This document shows positions 17,470-25,429 of a DNA stretch of 64,000 nucleotides, piece after piece; positions within the stretch are counted from its first letter, which is position 1, and each line of letters opens with the position of its first letter. Location of the stretch: the NCBI GenBank assembly GCA_947455195.1, contig CANGMI010000007.1, positions 62,001 to 126,000 of the forward strand, in the 5' to 3' direction. Both the position numbers and the translations under genes were made by a program. The notes under the pieces were generated by a model, which had not been told where the DNA came from, ran no database searches, and worked only from the letters and a program-made list of their open reading frames with translations. The DNA is from Pseudomonadota bacterium (GTDB lineage Bacteria; Pseudomonadota; Gammaproteobacteria; Burkholderiales; SG8-39).

Positions 17470-18258
17470 ATGAGCGCCACGCGCGAGGCAGCCGGCATCC
17501 GCATCGATCGGGTGACCCGCGTCTTCGGTGACGCGGGTATCACGGCCTTGTCGGAAGTGTCCCTCGACATCCGGCCGGGTGAATTCGTGAGCATCCTGGG
17601 CCCGAGCGGCTGTGGCAAGAGCACCTTGCTGCGCTGCGTGGCGGGTCTGGATACGCCCAGTTCGGGCGCGATCAGCGTGGCTGGGGTGCCGGTCACGGCG
17701 CCGCCCGAGCATCTGGGTATCGTGTTTCAGCGCGATGCCCTGCTCGAGTGGCGCTCGGTGCTCGACAACCTGATGCTGCCGATCGAATTCCGCGGTGGCG
17801 ATGAGGCCGCCGCGCGTGACCGGGCCCGTTCGTTGCTGAAAATGGTGGGTCTGGAGGGCTTCGAGGGGCGTTACCCGGCGCAGCTCTCCGGTGGCATGCG
17901 CCAGCGCGTGGCAATCTGTCGCGCCCTCGTGGATGACCCCAAGCTGCTCCTGATGGATGAGCCTTTCGGGGCGCTCGATGCGCTCACCCGCGATCAGCTG
18001 AACATCGAGTTGCAGCGACTCTGGATGGCCGAGCACAAGACCGTGCTCTTTGTCACCCACAGCATCAGCGAGGCGGTGTTCCTTGCCGATCGGGTGGTGG
18101 TGTTCTCGCCACGCCCGGGCTCGATTGCCGACATCATCGAAGTCGACATTCCTCGCCCGCGTCGCCTCGCGGTGCGTACCGGCGAGCGCTTTCATGGTTA
18201 TTCGAGCCGCATCCGCACGCTCTTCGAGGGCATGGGGCTGCTCAAGGAGGACGCGTGA
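17470..18258 (+). CDS. ABC transporter ATPase (SsuB/TauB type)
   Basis: The nucleotide-binding subunit of the importer, 262 residues. Walker A is GPSGCGKST (around residue 40), the Q-loop sits in FQRDALLEWRSV, the signature is LSGGMRQR, Walker B is LLLMDEPFGALD and the switch His is in VTHSISEA. The VLDNLMLPIEFR segment and final FSPRPGSI block are typical of the SsuB/TauB/NitD group of ATPases. It lies 79 bp after the binding protein and overlaps the permease start (GTGA). No unusual residues are seen. Confidence 0.93.
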   Translation: MSATREAAGIRIDRVTRVFGDAGITALSEVSLDIRPGEFVSILGPSGCGKSTLLRCVAGLDTPSSGAISVAGVPVTAPPEHLGIVFQRDALLEWRSVLDNLMLPIEFRGGDEAAARDRARSLLKMVGLEGFEGRYPAQLSGGMRQRVAICRALVDDPKLLLMDEPFGALDALTRDQLNIELQRLWMAEHKTVLFVTHSISEAVFLADRVVVFSPRPGSIADIIEVDIPRPRRLAVRTGERFHGYSSRIRTLFEGMGLLKEDA

Positions 18259-19034
18259 AGACCCGTGACTGGCAGGGTATTCTGGTCACGGTTGCCTCGC
18301 TCACCGTGCTGGTGCTGCTGTGGGAGTTTCTGGTGGCCTGGCTGCATGTGAAGCCGATCATCCTGCCGCCACCATCGGCTGTGCTCCGTGAGCTGGCGAG
18401 CGAGTTTCCCTGGTACATGGGGCACGCCTGGTACACGCTGCTCGTGACCGTCGGCGGCTTTGCGCTGGCTGTGCTGGTGGGGGTCGGCCTCGCCGTAGTC
18501 ATCGTCGAGTCGGCCTTGCTCGAGAAGACGATCTACACGCTCATCGTCGGCCTCAACAGCGTGCCCAAGGTGGCGATTGCGCCCCTGTTCGTGATCTGGC
18601 TCGGCACGGGTGCAGAACCCAAGCTGGCCATTGCCTTTCTCATCGCGGTCTTTGCCATCGTGATCGACACGGTGCTCGGGTTGAAGTCGGTGCCCTCCGA
18701 CATTCTCGATCTGGGGCGGGCCTTGCGCGGCAGTCGGGCAAAGATGCTCTGGCGCATCCGCTTTCCGTGTGCCCTGCCGAGCATGTTTGCCGGCATGAAG
18801 GTGGCCATCTCGCTCGCGCTCGTCGGGGCGATTGTGGGCGAGTTCGTGTCATCACAACGAGGTCTGGGCTACGTCATTCTCTCCGCCCAGGGCACGTTTG
18901 ACACCGCCCGGGTGTTTGCTGCCGTCCTGTTGCTGGCCATCATGGGGATGCTGCTCTTCGCCGGCCTTGCGCGCGTGGAGCGCTGGGCGCTGCCCTGGCA
19001 TGCGTCGCAGCAGGAACATCGCCCCGGTGCCTGA
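18255..19034 (+). CDS. ABC transporter permease (SsuC/TauC type)
   Basis: The membrane subunit of the importer, 259 residues with about six hydrophobic segments. It has the binding-protein-dependent permease pattern: PKVAIAPLFVIWLGTG followed by an EAA-like loop, here LGRALRGSRAKMLWRIRFPCALPSMFAG. It begins with GTG overlapping the ATPase stop and has AAGGAGG just upstream. With the two preceding genes it completes an SsuABC-like importer. The substrate is not shown by sequence; co-location suggests an aromatic or heteroaromatic acid. Confidence 0.92.
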   Translation: MKTRDWQGILVTVASLTVLVLLWEFLVAWLHVKPIILPPPSAVLRELASEFPWYMGHAWYTLLVTVGGFALAVLVGVGLAVVIVESALLEKTIYTLIVGLNSVPKVAIAPLFVIWLGTGAEPKLAIAFLIAVFAIVIDTVLGLKSVPSDILDLGRALRGSRAKMLWRIRFPCALPSMFAGMKVAISLALVGAIVGEFVSSQRGLGYVILSAQGTFDTARVFAAVLLLAIMGMLLFAGLARVERWALPWHASQQEHRPGA

Positions 19035-19068
19035 CGCAGGCCACACACGGGCAGCGCGGCTCTGGTGC

Positions 19069-19097
19069 TTGACGAAAGCTACAAACGGTAGGATTCT
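19069..19097 (+). promoter_or_regulatory. Possible sigma70 promoter for the ABM-domain gene
   Basis: TTGACG (19069-19074) and GATTCT (19092-19097) are 17 nt apart, 155 bp before the next start. The -10 match is weak and the leader would be long. Confidence 0.35.
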
Positions 19098-19251
19098 CGA
19101 CGTATCAGGTGTGGGGCGCCGATGGCGTTCGGGCGTGTGCAGGCAGGCGAGTGCCGTGGGGCAGGCGCCGATCGCACAAGGCCACCGAGCATCTTGTGCC
19201 CCGCGTCATTTGCGGCCATCCGGCCGTTTACCTCTGCAGGAGAGCTTCAAC

Positions 19252-19608
19252 ATGGCCATGGTGCCGCTTGCCTCGATGGGCAATTACTTCCACATCTACG
19301 ACTTTCGGGTCAAGGAAGGCTGCGAGGCGCAGTTCATCGAGCTCTTCAACGAGTTCGATTACTCCGACACCAACCCGATGCACAAGTCGGCCGCTCAGGT
19401 GAAGGACGGCGTCCTCGTGCAGGACACCGAAGATTCGCGCCATTTCTGGCTGATTGCCGAGTGGTCCGACATCGAGGAGCACGCCCGCATCCGGCGCATG
19501 CTGGTGGACATGAAGCCGGCCTTCGTCAGCCTGATCGAGGGCGGCAAGTTCGTGCCTGACTACGGCAAGATCGTCTCGAGCACGCCCGAGCACATCCTCA
19601 ACCAGTAG
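19252..19608 (+). CDS. ABM-fold (antibiotic biosynthesis monooxygenase-like) protein
   Basis: A 118-residue protein that looks like a dimeric alpha/beta-barrel of the ABM family: YFHIYDFRVKEGCEAQFIELF, then HFWLIAEWSDIEEHARIRR. Such small proteins act as cofactor-free monooxygenases, isomerases or degradative accessory enzymes. ATG 19252 is preceded by AGGAG at 8 nt; a second in-frame ATG lies at 19258. It sits between the ABC importer and a GST. Its catalytic role here cannot be assigned, since ABM proteins lack conserved active-site residues. Confidence 0.75.
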   Translation: MAMVPLASMGNYFHIYDFRVKEGCEAQFIELFNEFDYSDTNPMHKSAAQVKDGVLVQDTEDSRHFWLIAEWSDIEEHARIRRMLVDMKPAFVSLIEGGKFVPDYGKIVSSTPEHILNQ

Positions 19609-19633
19609 GACCCAGGCAGGACGCCGCCCGCTC

Positions 19634-20281
19634 ATGATGCAGCTCTATACCTTCTTTCGTTCATCGACCTCCTTTCGCCTGCGCATCGCGCTCGCCTGGA
19701 AGGGGCTGCCGTATGAGCCTCATTACGTCAGCCTGCCCAGGATGGAGCAGCGCGCCGCCGAGTATCTGGCGCTCAATCCGCAGGGGCTGGTGCCTTCTCT
19801 CGTCGATGACGCGGGGCATGTCTATACCCAGTCGATGGCGATGATCGAATATCTCGATGATCGTTACCCGACGCCCTCGCTCATGCCCGGTGGCATCGAG
19901 TACAAGTGGTATGTGCGCGCTGCCTCGCAGATCATCGGGTGCGAGATTCATCCGCTCAACAACGTGCGCGTGCTCAAGTACCTGAAGAGTGCCTGCGGTC
20001 TTGATGAGCAGAAGATCAATGGCGAGTGGTATGCCCACTGGATCGCCGAAGGTCTCACGGGCTTCGAGCAGTTTCTCGTTGCCCAGGGGCAGTCGGGTCG
20101 ATTCTGCCTCGGTGATCAGTTCACCATGGCCGATGTATGCCTGGTGCCGCAGATCCAGAACGCCAGGCGTTTCAAGTGCGACCTCGCCGCGTACCCACGC
20201 ACGATGGCCATCTACGAGAACTGCGCTGCGCTCGATGCGGTGAAGGCAGCCGATCCGGCTGGGCAGGCTGACGCGATCTGA
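19634..20281 (+). CDS. Zeta-class glutathione S-transferase / maleylpyruvate-type isomerase
   Basis: A 215-residue cytoplasmic GST. The N-terminal SSTSFRLRIALAWKG (residues 10-24) matches the zeta-class glutathione-binding signature, and NPQGLVPSLVDD and QSMAMIEYLD complete the thioredoxin-like domain. Zeta GSTs isomerise maleylpyruvate or maleylacetoacetate to the fumaryl form in gentisate or homogentisate degradation. Gentisate-dioxygenase-like cupins are encoded at 34062-35117 and 45373-46347, so such a role is conceivable, but no fumarylpyruvate hydrolase gene is present. It is followed by a 170-bp gap with a stem-loop. Confidence 0.85.
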   Translation: MMQLYTFFRSSTSFRLRIALAWKGLPYEPHYVSLPRMEQRAAEYLALNPQGLVPSLVDDAGHVYTQSMAMIEYLDDRYPTPSLMPGGIEYKWYVRAASQIIGCEIHPLNNVRVLKYLKSACGLDEQKINGEWYAHWIAEGLTGFEQFLVAQGQSGRFCLGDQFTMADVCLVPQIQNARRFKCDLAAYPRTMAIYENCAALDAVKAADPAGQADAI

Positions 20282-20361
20282 TCACGAAGGCTCGGCCCGG
20301 CCGACCAGGCCGGTCGCGCCCTCTCTTTCGCTGGTGCTCGTCCCATTCACCGCTTGACCGG

Positions 20362-20409
20362 GTGTCGAAGGCCGCCTCGTTCGAGGCCGCCTGACGGCCT
20401 GTTCGACAC
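20362..20409. repeat. Stem-loop upstream of the FAD/2Fe-2S oxidoreductase genes
   Basis: GTGTCGAA (20362-20369) pairs with TTCGACAC (20402-20409), and the stem continues with GGCCG and CGGCC after a small bulge. It begins 80 nt after the GST stop and ends 42 nt before the next start, so it may be a terminator or a leader structure. Confidence 0.45.
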
Positions 20410-20451
20410 GCCAGTCCACCTGACCTTGCCTCACAGACTCAGCAGAACACC

Positions 20452-22212
20452 ATGAGAAACCTGGAAACCGATGTACTGGTGGTTGGCGCCGGTGGCGCCG
20501 GCATGTATGCCGCTGTCGAGGCCGCTCGCCTCGGGTCGCGTGTGATTCTTGCCGATCGGGGCCTGATCGGACGCAGCGGCGCCACCGTCATGGCGCAGAT
20601 GACCGTAGCCGCTGCCATGGGCGAGCCGGCCGATGACAGCGTGGAGGCTCACCTCGCAGACACGCTCAAGGCCGGACGTGGACTGTGCGAACCCGATCTG
20701 TCGCGCCTGCTGTGCGAAGAAGGCCTCGAGTGCGTACGCGAGATGGACACCTGGGGCGTGGGCTGGGCGCGTGCCGAGGGGCACCTGACCCCGGTGATGG
20801 CACCCGGCCATGATCGCCCGCGCTGCGTCTATGTCGACTTTCTCAATACCGGGCCCGCCGTGTCGCGCACCTTGCGCACGCAGGTGATTCGTTCGCCCCT
20901 CGTGCAACGCGTGGGTGACCTGTGCATCACCGATCTGGTGGTTCACGAGGGCCGCTGTGCCGGTGCGGTGGGCGTTCATCTGCCCACGGGTGAGGCGGTG
21001 ACCATCGTGGCCGGTGCCGTGGTGCTCGCGTGCGGCGGACTCACGCGGCTTTATGCGCGCAACAGTGCGTCGTCCAACATGGGGGGTGATGCCTACGCGC
21101 TCGCCCTGCGTGCCGGTGCACCGCTCATCGACATGGAGTTCGTGCAGTTCTTCCCGATCGGGCACCTGGCCCCACGCATGATCGGCATGGACCCGATCAT
21201 GTGGGACCCGTTCCGCTACAAGCTTGGCGGTCGCCTCCTCAATGGTCTGAAGGAAGAGTTCACGCATCGGTATGGCACCGAGGATGGTGGTCGTTACACC
21301 ATCACGCGTGATCAGGCCACGTATGCCATCTACAAGGAGGTCGAGGCCGGTCGTGGATCGCCGCATGGCGGTGCCTGGCTCAGCTTCGAGCACCTGCCCG
21401 CCGAGCAGTTGCGTGCTGCCTTCGGGCCGGTGGTCGATCGCCTTGCGAAGAACGGCATCGATCTGGCGAAGACGCCGATCGAAGTCGCCCCGATTGCCCA
21501 CTACCACATGGGTGGCGTTGCGGTCGATACGCGCATGGCCACTGCGGTGCCCGGGCTGTTCGTCGGTGGCGAGGCGGTCGGTGGCGCGAACGGCGCCAAT
21601 CGTCTCTCGGGCAACGCCATCACCGAGGCCTTTGCCTTCGGTCGGCGCGCGGGCGCGAGTGCGGCCGAGGCAGTGACCGCGCTGGCCGCCAGCGCCGTGG
21701 CTGATCCGGCGGCGAGCGCTGCCCGGATCGAGCAGGTGAGAGCGCAGGCACAGCGTCTCATTGAGGCAACGCTCACCCCCGGTACGTTGCCGGCTGAGGC
21801 CAACACGGCGGCTGCCATCGATGAACTGCAGGTCATCATGTCGCGCAAGGTCGGGCCCTTTCGCACCGAGGCCGGGTTGCGCGAGGGTCTCGAGGGCGTA
21901 CGAGCGCTTGCCCAGCGCTTCCATGCAGCGCCGTCCTTTGCACCGGGAGCATTCGATCCGGTCTGGCTCGACTGGTTTGACCTGCGCAACATGACGCTGG
22001 TGGCCGAGACGGTTGCGGTGGCAGCCCTCGAGCGCACCGAGAGTCGCGGCGCGCACCAGCGAGAAGATCACCCGGGTCTTGATCCGGACTGGACGCTGCA
22101 CCTGGAAAGCCGCCTTGCCGGCCCGACCGACGCGGTCGCGCTCGTTCAATCGCAGGTGAACCCGCAGATCGCGTTGGCGCGGGTGCCTGTCAACGCTGGA
22201 GCTGCAGCATGA
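20452..22212 (+). CDS. FAD-dependent oxidoreductase, fumarate reductase/succinate dehydrogenase flavoprotein-like
   Basis: A 586-residue flavoprotein related to SdhA/FrdA. The dinucleotide-binding motif is VVGAGGAGMYAAVEAA near residues 10-25. Family blocks follow: GGDAYALALRAGA, the HYHMGGVAVD segment with substrate-binding His, GLFVGGEAVGGANGANRLSGNAI, and SRGAHQREDHP near the C-terminus. At the place where SdhA/FrdA have the His that binds FAD covalently, this protein reads GRSGATVMAQ and has no His, so FAD is probably non-covalent. Its stop overlaps the start of a small 2Fe-2S protein (ATGA). No SdhC/D-like membrane subunits follow, so it may be a soluble reductase or dehydrogenase acting in the catabolic pathway. 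Confidence 0.85.
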   Translation: MRNLETDVLVVGAGGAGMYAAVEAARLGSRVILADRGLIGRSGATVMAQMTVAAAMGEPADDSVEAHLADTLKAGRGLCEPDLSRLLCEEGLECVREMDTWGVGWARAEGHLTPVMAPGHDRPRCVYVDFLNTGPAVSRTLRTQVIRSPLVQRVGDLCITDLVVHEGRCAGAVGVHLPTGEAVTIVAGAVVLACGGLTRLYARNSASSNMGGDAYALALRAGAPLIDMEFVQFFPIGHLAPRMIGMDPIMWDPFRYKLGGRLLNGLKEEFTHRYGTEDGGRYTITRDQATYAIYKEVEAGRGSPHGGAWLSFEHLPAEQLRAAFGPVVDRLAKNGIDLAKTPIEVAPIAHYHMGGVAVDTRMATAVPGLFVGGEAVGGANGANRLSGNAITEAFAFGRRAGASAAEAVTALAASAVADPAASAARIEQVRAQAQRLIEATLTPGTLPAEANTAAAIDELQVIMSRKVGPFRTEAGLREGLEGVRALAQRFHAAPSFAPGAFDPVWLDWFDLRNMTLVAETVAVAALERTESRGAHQREDHPGLDPDWTLHLESRLAGPTDAVALVQSQVNPQIALARVPVNAGAAA

Positions 22213-22547
22213 AGTCGCTTGCCCAATTGAAGGTCTGGCGCGGCGCACCGCCCGAGGAAGGCCATTACGAGCAGTATGAGGTGCCGTTCGAGTCGGGCAA
22301 TTCGGTGCTCGATGGTCTGCGCTACATTCGCTCGCACTTCGATCGCACCCTTGCGCTGCGCTTTGCCTGCATCAACGCCAATGCCTGCAAGGAATGCATG
22401 GTGATGGTCGATGGCAAGACGGTATATGGCTGCACCACGCGCCTGGAAGCACGCGAGATGCGTATCGAGCCCTTGCGCAACAAGGACTGGATTCGCGATG
22501 TGGTGAGCGAGATCGGGCCACCCGACGAGCGCTTGCCCGAGGTTTGA
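22209..22547 (+). CDS. Stand-alone 2Fe-2S ferredoxin-domain protein (SdhB N-terminal-like)
   Basis: A 112-residue protein equal to the N-terminal 2Fe-2S domain of SdhB/FrdB. SVLDGLRYIRSHFDRTLALRFAC matches the typical VLDAL-x-I pattern, and the cluster ligands are in CINANACKECMV plus a later Cys in YGCTTR. The C-terminal domain that carries the [4Fe-4S] and [3Fe-4S] clusters in normal SdhB is missing and no such gene follows. It overlaps the flavoprotein gene by 4 bp and very likely carries electrons to or from it. It ends 9 bp before the stop of the convergent amidohydrolase. Confidence 0.88.
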   Translation: MKSLAQLKVWRGAPPEEGHYEQYEVPFESGNSVLDGLRYIRSHFDRTLALRFACINANACKECMVMVDGKTVYGCTTRLEAREMRIEPLRNKDWIRDVVSEIGPPDERLPEV

Positions 22548-22556
22548 TGAGGCGTT

Positions 22557-23420
22557 TCAGTCGGCCCAGTAGAGGCGGGTCGGATTGTCGACCAGCACCT
22601 TGTGCCGCACCACCTCATCATCGGTGTACCGGGCAAAGAGATCGACCAGTTGTCCGTCGTTGGGCATGACCCGGATGTTCGGGTGGGGCCAGTCGGTTCC
22701 CCACAACACGCGGTCGGGGGCAGCCTTGATGAGTGCTGCCGCGTAGGGTATCGCGTCGGTGAAGGGGCGTTCGCTGCGCGAGATGCGCTCGCCGCCACTC
22801 ACCTTGACCCACGCGCGCTCATCGCGCATCAGGTCGAGCAGGTGCATGAAAGCCGGCTGCTCAAGCCCCTGCGAGGCGTCGACCCGGCCCATGTGGTCGA
22901 TGACGAAGGGTACGGGCAGGCGGTCGAGAAAACCACGGTAAGTGGCGATGTCTTCTGCGTCGAGATGCAGCACCACATGCCAACCCATGGGTGCGATGCG
23001 CGCGATGACACGTTCGACCGCCGGCACATCGGGAGCACCACCCAGGTGCTGCACGAAGTTGAATCGCACCGCGCGTACGCCCCCCTCGTGCAGCGTCTGC
23101 AGCTCACGGTCGGTGACGTCGGTCTTCACCATTGCGACGCCGCGGTACGCGCCCTGCGAGTCGGCGATGGCATCGAGCATGGCGCTGTTGTCCGGACCAT
23201 GGCAGCTCGCTTGCACCAGCACGACGCGCGAGATGCCCAGATGCGCATGCAAGGCGCGCAGCATGGCCTTGGGCGCGTCCGGTGGGGTGTAGCGCCGCGT
23301 CGGCGAAAAGGGAAACTGCGCAGCCGGTCCGAAGATGTGGCAATGCGCATCACAGGCGAGCGCAGGCATCGCGTACTGCGGTTTGACGGGTGCAGGATCG
23401 GGGGCAGGGATGGGCTTCAT
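22557..23420 (-). CDS. LigI-like amidohydrolase (2-pyrone-4,6-dicarboxylate hydrolase family)
   Basis: A 287-residue amidohydrolase-superfamily protein. It has the metal-binding start ACDAHCHIFGP, followed by FPFSPTRRYTPPDA, as in the PDC hydrolase LigI. Later blocks are HLDAEDIATY, FVIDHMGRVD and GTDWPHPN, with the last Asp a metal ligand. LigI hydrolyses 2-pyrone-4,6-dicarboxylate in the 4,5-cleavage protocatechuate pathway, giving the substrate of the LigK-type aldolase; such an aldolase is encoded at 24589-25287 on the same strand. The gene order aldolase, Bug receptor, hydrolase suggests one operon. Related lactonases act on other substrates, so the exact lactone is open. Confidence 0.83.
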   Translation of the reverse strand: MKPIPAPDPAPVKPQYAMPALACDAHCHIFGPAAQFPFSPTRRYTPPDAPKAMLRALHAHLGISRVVLVQASCHGPDNSAMLDAIADSQGAYRGVAMVKTDVTDRELQTLHEGGVRAVRFNFVQHLGGAPDVPAVERVIARIAPMGWHVVLHLDAEDIATYRGFLDRLPVPFVIDHMGRVDASQGLEQPAFMHLLDLMRDERAWVKVSGGERISRSERPFTDAIPYAAALIKAAPDRVLWGTDWPHPNIRVMPNDGQLVDLFARYTDDEVVRHKVLVDNPTRLYWAD

Positions 23421-23522
23421 CGTGAGTGGCTCGGGCGAGGTTGGGGTACGGGTGGGTTGACTGCCGGCATCGGCCGGGCGTGCGGGCAGGCAGGTTCGGC
23501 CTCGCGTGCGCCCTCACTGAAT

Positions 23523-24569
23523 TCACTGGCGCTCGATATGTGCCCGTTCGATGACGCCTTTCCACTTGGCGATTTCGGCAACCAGCAACTCGTGGAGTGC
23601 CGCGGGCGTGCTCGCACGTGCCTCCACGCCCAGATCTGACAGGCGCTGGCGCAGTTCGGGTACGGCGAGTGCGAGTGCCATCTCGGCCGCGATGCGCTCG
23701 ACGATGGGGCGCGGGGTTGCCGCTGGCGCTGCGATGCCGTTCCACGATGAAGCCTGGTAACCCGGCACGCCAGCCTCCGCAGCCGTTGGCACTGACGGCA
23801 GCCCGGGGAAGCGTCGGTTCGAGGCCACTGCAAGGACCCGCAAGGCGCCGGCCCGGACCTGCGCATAGACCGGTCCGAGCAGTTCGAAGCCCACTTGCAC
23901 ATCTCCCGAGCGCAGCGCCGACACCACCGCCGATGTGCTCTTGAAGGGGACGGTCTGCAGGTCGATGCCTGCCATCGACTTGAAGAGCTCGGCCGACAGG
24001 TTCTGGGTGCTGCCGATGCTGATCGTGCCGGCGTTCAGCTTGCCCGGACGCGCGCGCGCATCGGCGAGCAGGTCTGCGAGCGTGGCGTAGCGGGCGTCGC
24101 CGTTCGCGAGAATGACCATGTCGAAGAACCCGAGCGTCGACACGGGTGCCACGTCGCGCACGATGTCATAGGGCAAGCTGCGAAAGAGTGTGGCGCTGAC
24201 CGCATTGCCGTTGCTGATGAGAAGCAGGGTGTGCCCGTCGGGGGCCGCCTTGACCACGGTTTCGGTGGCGACGACGCCCCCGGCCCCGGGGCGGTTCTCG
24301 ACGACCACCTGCTGGTTCGTCGATTGTGTGAGACGTTCGGCGAGTACCCGCGCGGTAATGTCGGCGATGCCCCCTGCATCAAAGGGTACGACGATACGCA
24401 CCGGGCGCTGCGGCCAGCTCCCGGGTGTTCCGGTGCCGGTCTGGGCCTGGGCGGCGGAGAGCACAAAGGCGCTCGCCAGCACGGCGAGCCCTATCGACGA
24501 GCGCAACATCGACGAGCGCTGCACCGACGGGCGCTGCATCGATGGGCGCAAGATCGCCGAGAGCCGCAT
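23523..24569 (-). CDS. Bug/TctC-family periplasmic solute receptor (B)
   Basis: A 348-residue Bug receptor with the core WPQRPVRIVVPFDAGGIADITAR, then VVENRPGAGG, PDGHTLLLI and the VPFKSTSA block. The N-region before the hydrophobic signal core is unusual: it is built from five repeats of a 5-residue unit of the type xLRPS/xQRSS, from tandem 15-bp DNA repeats (24493-24567). I chose ATG 24569 because it has CCAGGA upstream and keeps the gene clear of the aldolase end at 24589; an in-frame ATG at 24602 is possible. It lies between a LigI-like hydrolase and a LigK-like aldolase and may bind a product or precursor of their pathway. Confidence 0.88.
   Translation of the reverse strand: MRLSAILRPSMQRPSVQRSSMLRSSIGLAVLASAFVLSAAQAQTGTGTPGSWPQRPVRIVVPFDAGGIADITARVLAERLTQSTNQQVVVENRPGAGGVVATETVVKAAPDGHTLLLISNGNAVSATLFRSLPYDIVRDVAPVSTLGFFDMVILANGDARYATLADLLADARARPGKLNAGTISIGSTQNLSAELFKSMAGIDLQTVPFKSTSAVVSALRSGDVQVGFELLGPVYAQVRAGALRVLAVASNRRFPGLPSVPTAAEAGVPGYQASSWNGIAAPAATPRPIVERIAAEMALALAVPELRQRLSDLGVEARASTPAALHELLVAEIAKWKGVIERAHIERQ
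24493..24567. repeat. Five tandem 15-bp units in a signal-peptide coding region
   Basis: Units ATCGACGAGCGCAAC, ATCGACGAGCGCTGC, ACCGACGGGCGCTGC, ATCGATGGGCGCAAG and ATCGCCGAGAGCCGC run head to tail. The first four differ at only a few positions. On the minus strand they encode the basic n-region of Bug receptor B. The length of 15 keeps the frame. Confidence 0.8.
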
Positions 24570-24588
24570 GGTCCTGGCGCCTTCGCGC

Positions 24589-25287
24589 TCAGGCACCCCC
24601 ATGCGGGAGATCGTCGACATAGCGCAGTCCGGCCCGTTCAAGGGCATCGCGCATGTTGTTCAGGTCGAGGCTCAGTTCGCCGGCCGCATAGTGGCCTCTC
24701 GCGATGGCTTCCTTGGCTTCGCGGGCTTCGGCTTCGGCGGCCACCCGTGCAGCATCGGCGCGTGGTACCACGACCACGCCATCATCATCGGCGATGATGA
24801 CGTCACCCGGGTTGACCAGAGCGCCGGCACAGACCACCGGAATGTTGACCGAGCCCACCGTTGACTTGACGGTACCCTTGGCCGAAATGGCACGCGACCA
24901 GACCGGGAAACCGAGCTTCTTGAGGTCGCTTACGTCGCGGCAGCCCGCGTCGATGATGAGCCCGCGCGCACCATGTACCCTGAACTGGGTCCCGAGCAGT
25001 TCGCCGAACATGCCATCGGTGTTGTCGGCGGAGCAGGCGGCCACGACGACGTCTCCGGGACGAATCTGTTCAATGGCGACGTGCAGCATCCAGTTGTCGC
25101 CCGGGTGCGTGAGCACCGTGATGGCGGTCCCGACGGTGCGTGCGCCCTCGTAGATGGGGCGCATGTTGGTCTTCATGAGTCCGCTGCGGCCCTGGGCTTC
25201 GTGAATGGTGGCAACGCCAAAGCGGCCAAGACTTTCGACCACGCTTGCATCGGCGCGCTGGATGTTGCGAACCACGATTCCATTCAT
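24589..25287 (-). CDS. RraA/LigK-type aldolase (4-carboxy-4-hydroxy-2-oxoadipate aldolase family)
   Basis: A 232-residue class II (metal-dependent) aldolase-like protein of the RraA/HMG aldolase family. It cleaves 4-carboxy-4-hydroxy-2-oxoadipate or 4-hydroxy-4-methyl-2-oxoglutarate to pyruvate and an oxo-acid. Family blocks are VATIHEAQGRSGLM, GTAITVLTHPGDNW, the metal/substrate site GLIIDAGCRDVSDLKK, FPVWSRAIS and the GDVIIADDDGVVVVP signature. In this operon it fits the last step of a protocatechuate 4,5-cleavage-type pathway after the LigI-like hydrolase. RraA proteins without aldolase activity regulate RNase E; the GCRD and DDDG motifs here favour aldolase. Confidence 0.87.
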   Translation of the reverse strand: MNGIVVRNIQRADASVVESLGRFGVATIHEAQGRSGLMKTNMRPIYEGARTVGTAITVLTHPGDNWMLHVAIEQIRPGDVVVAACSADNTDGMFGELLGTQFRVHGARGLIIDAGCRDVSDLKKLGFPVWSRAISAKGTVKSTVGSVNIPVVCAGALVNPGDVIIADDDGVVVVPRADAARVAAEAEAREAKEAIARGHYAAGELSLDLNNMRDALERAGLRYVDDLPHGGA

Positions 25288-25317
25288 CAGGGCTGTCTCC
25301 GGGTGAGGGTAGCCCGT

Positions 25318-25346
25318 ATTATGGATTCAATCGGCGTCTGACCCAA
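25318..25346 (-). promoter_or_regulatory. Sigma70-like promoter for the aldolase operon
   Basis: On the minus strand TTGGGT (25346-25341) and CATAAT (25323-25318) are separated by 17 bp. The -10 is 31 nt before the aldolase ATG. Both hexamers are partial matches. Confidence 0.5.
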
Positions 25347-25429
25347 GCCCCCGGGCACGGTTGTGACGGCGCAGGGTTCGAAGCAGGTGGCGCGGTCTGG
25401 CGATTCGGTGCTGCGCCGACCCGAAGCCC

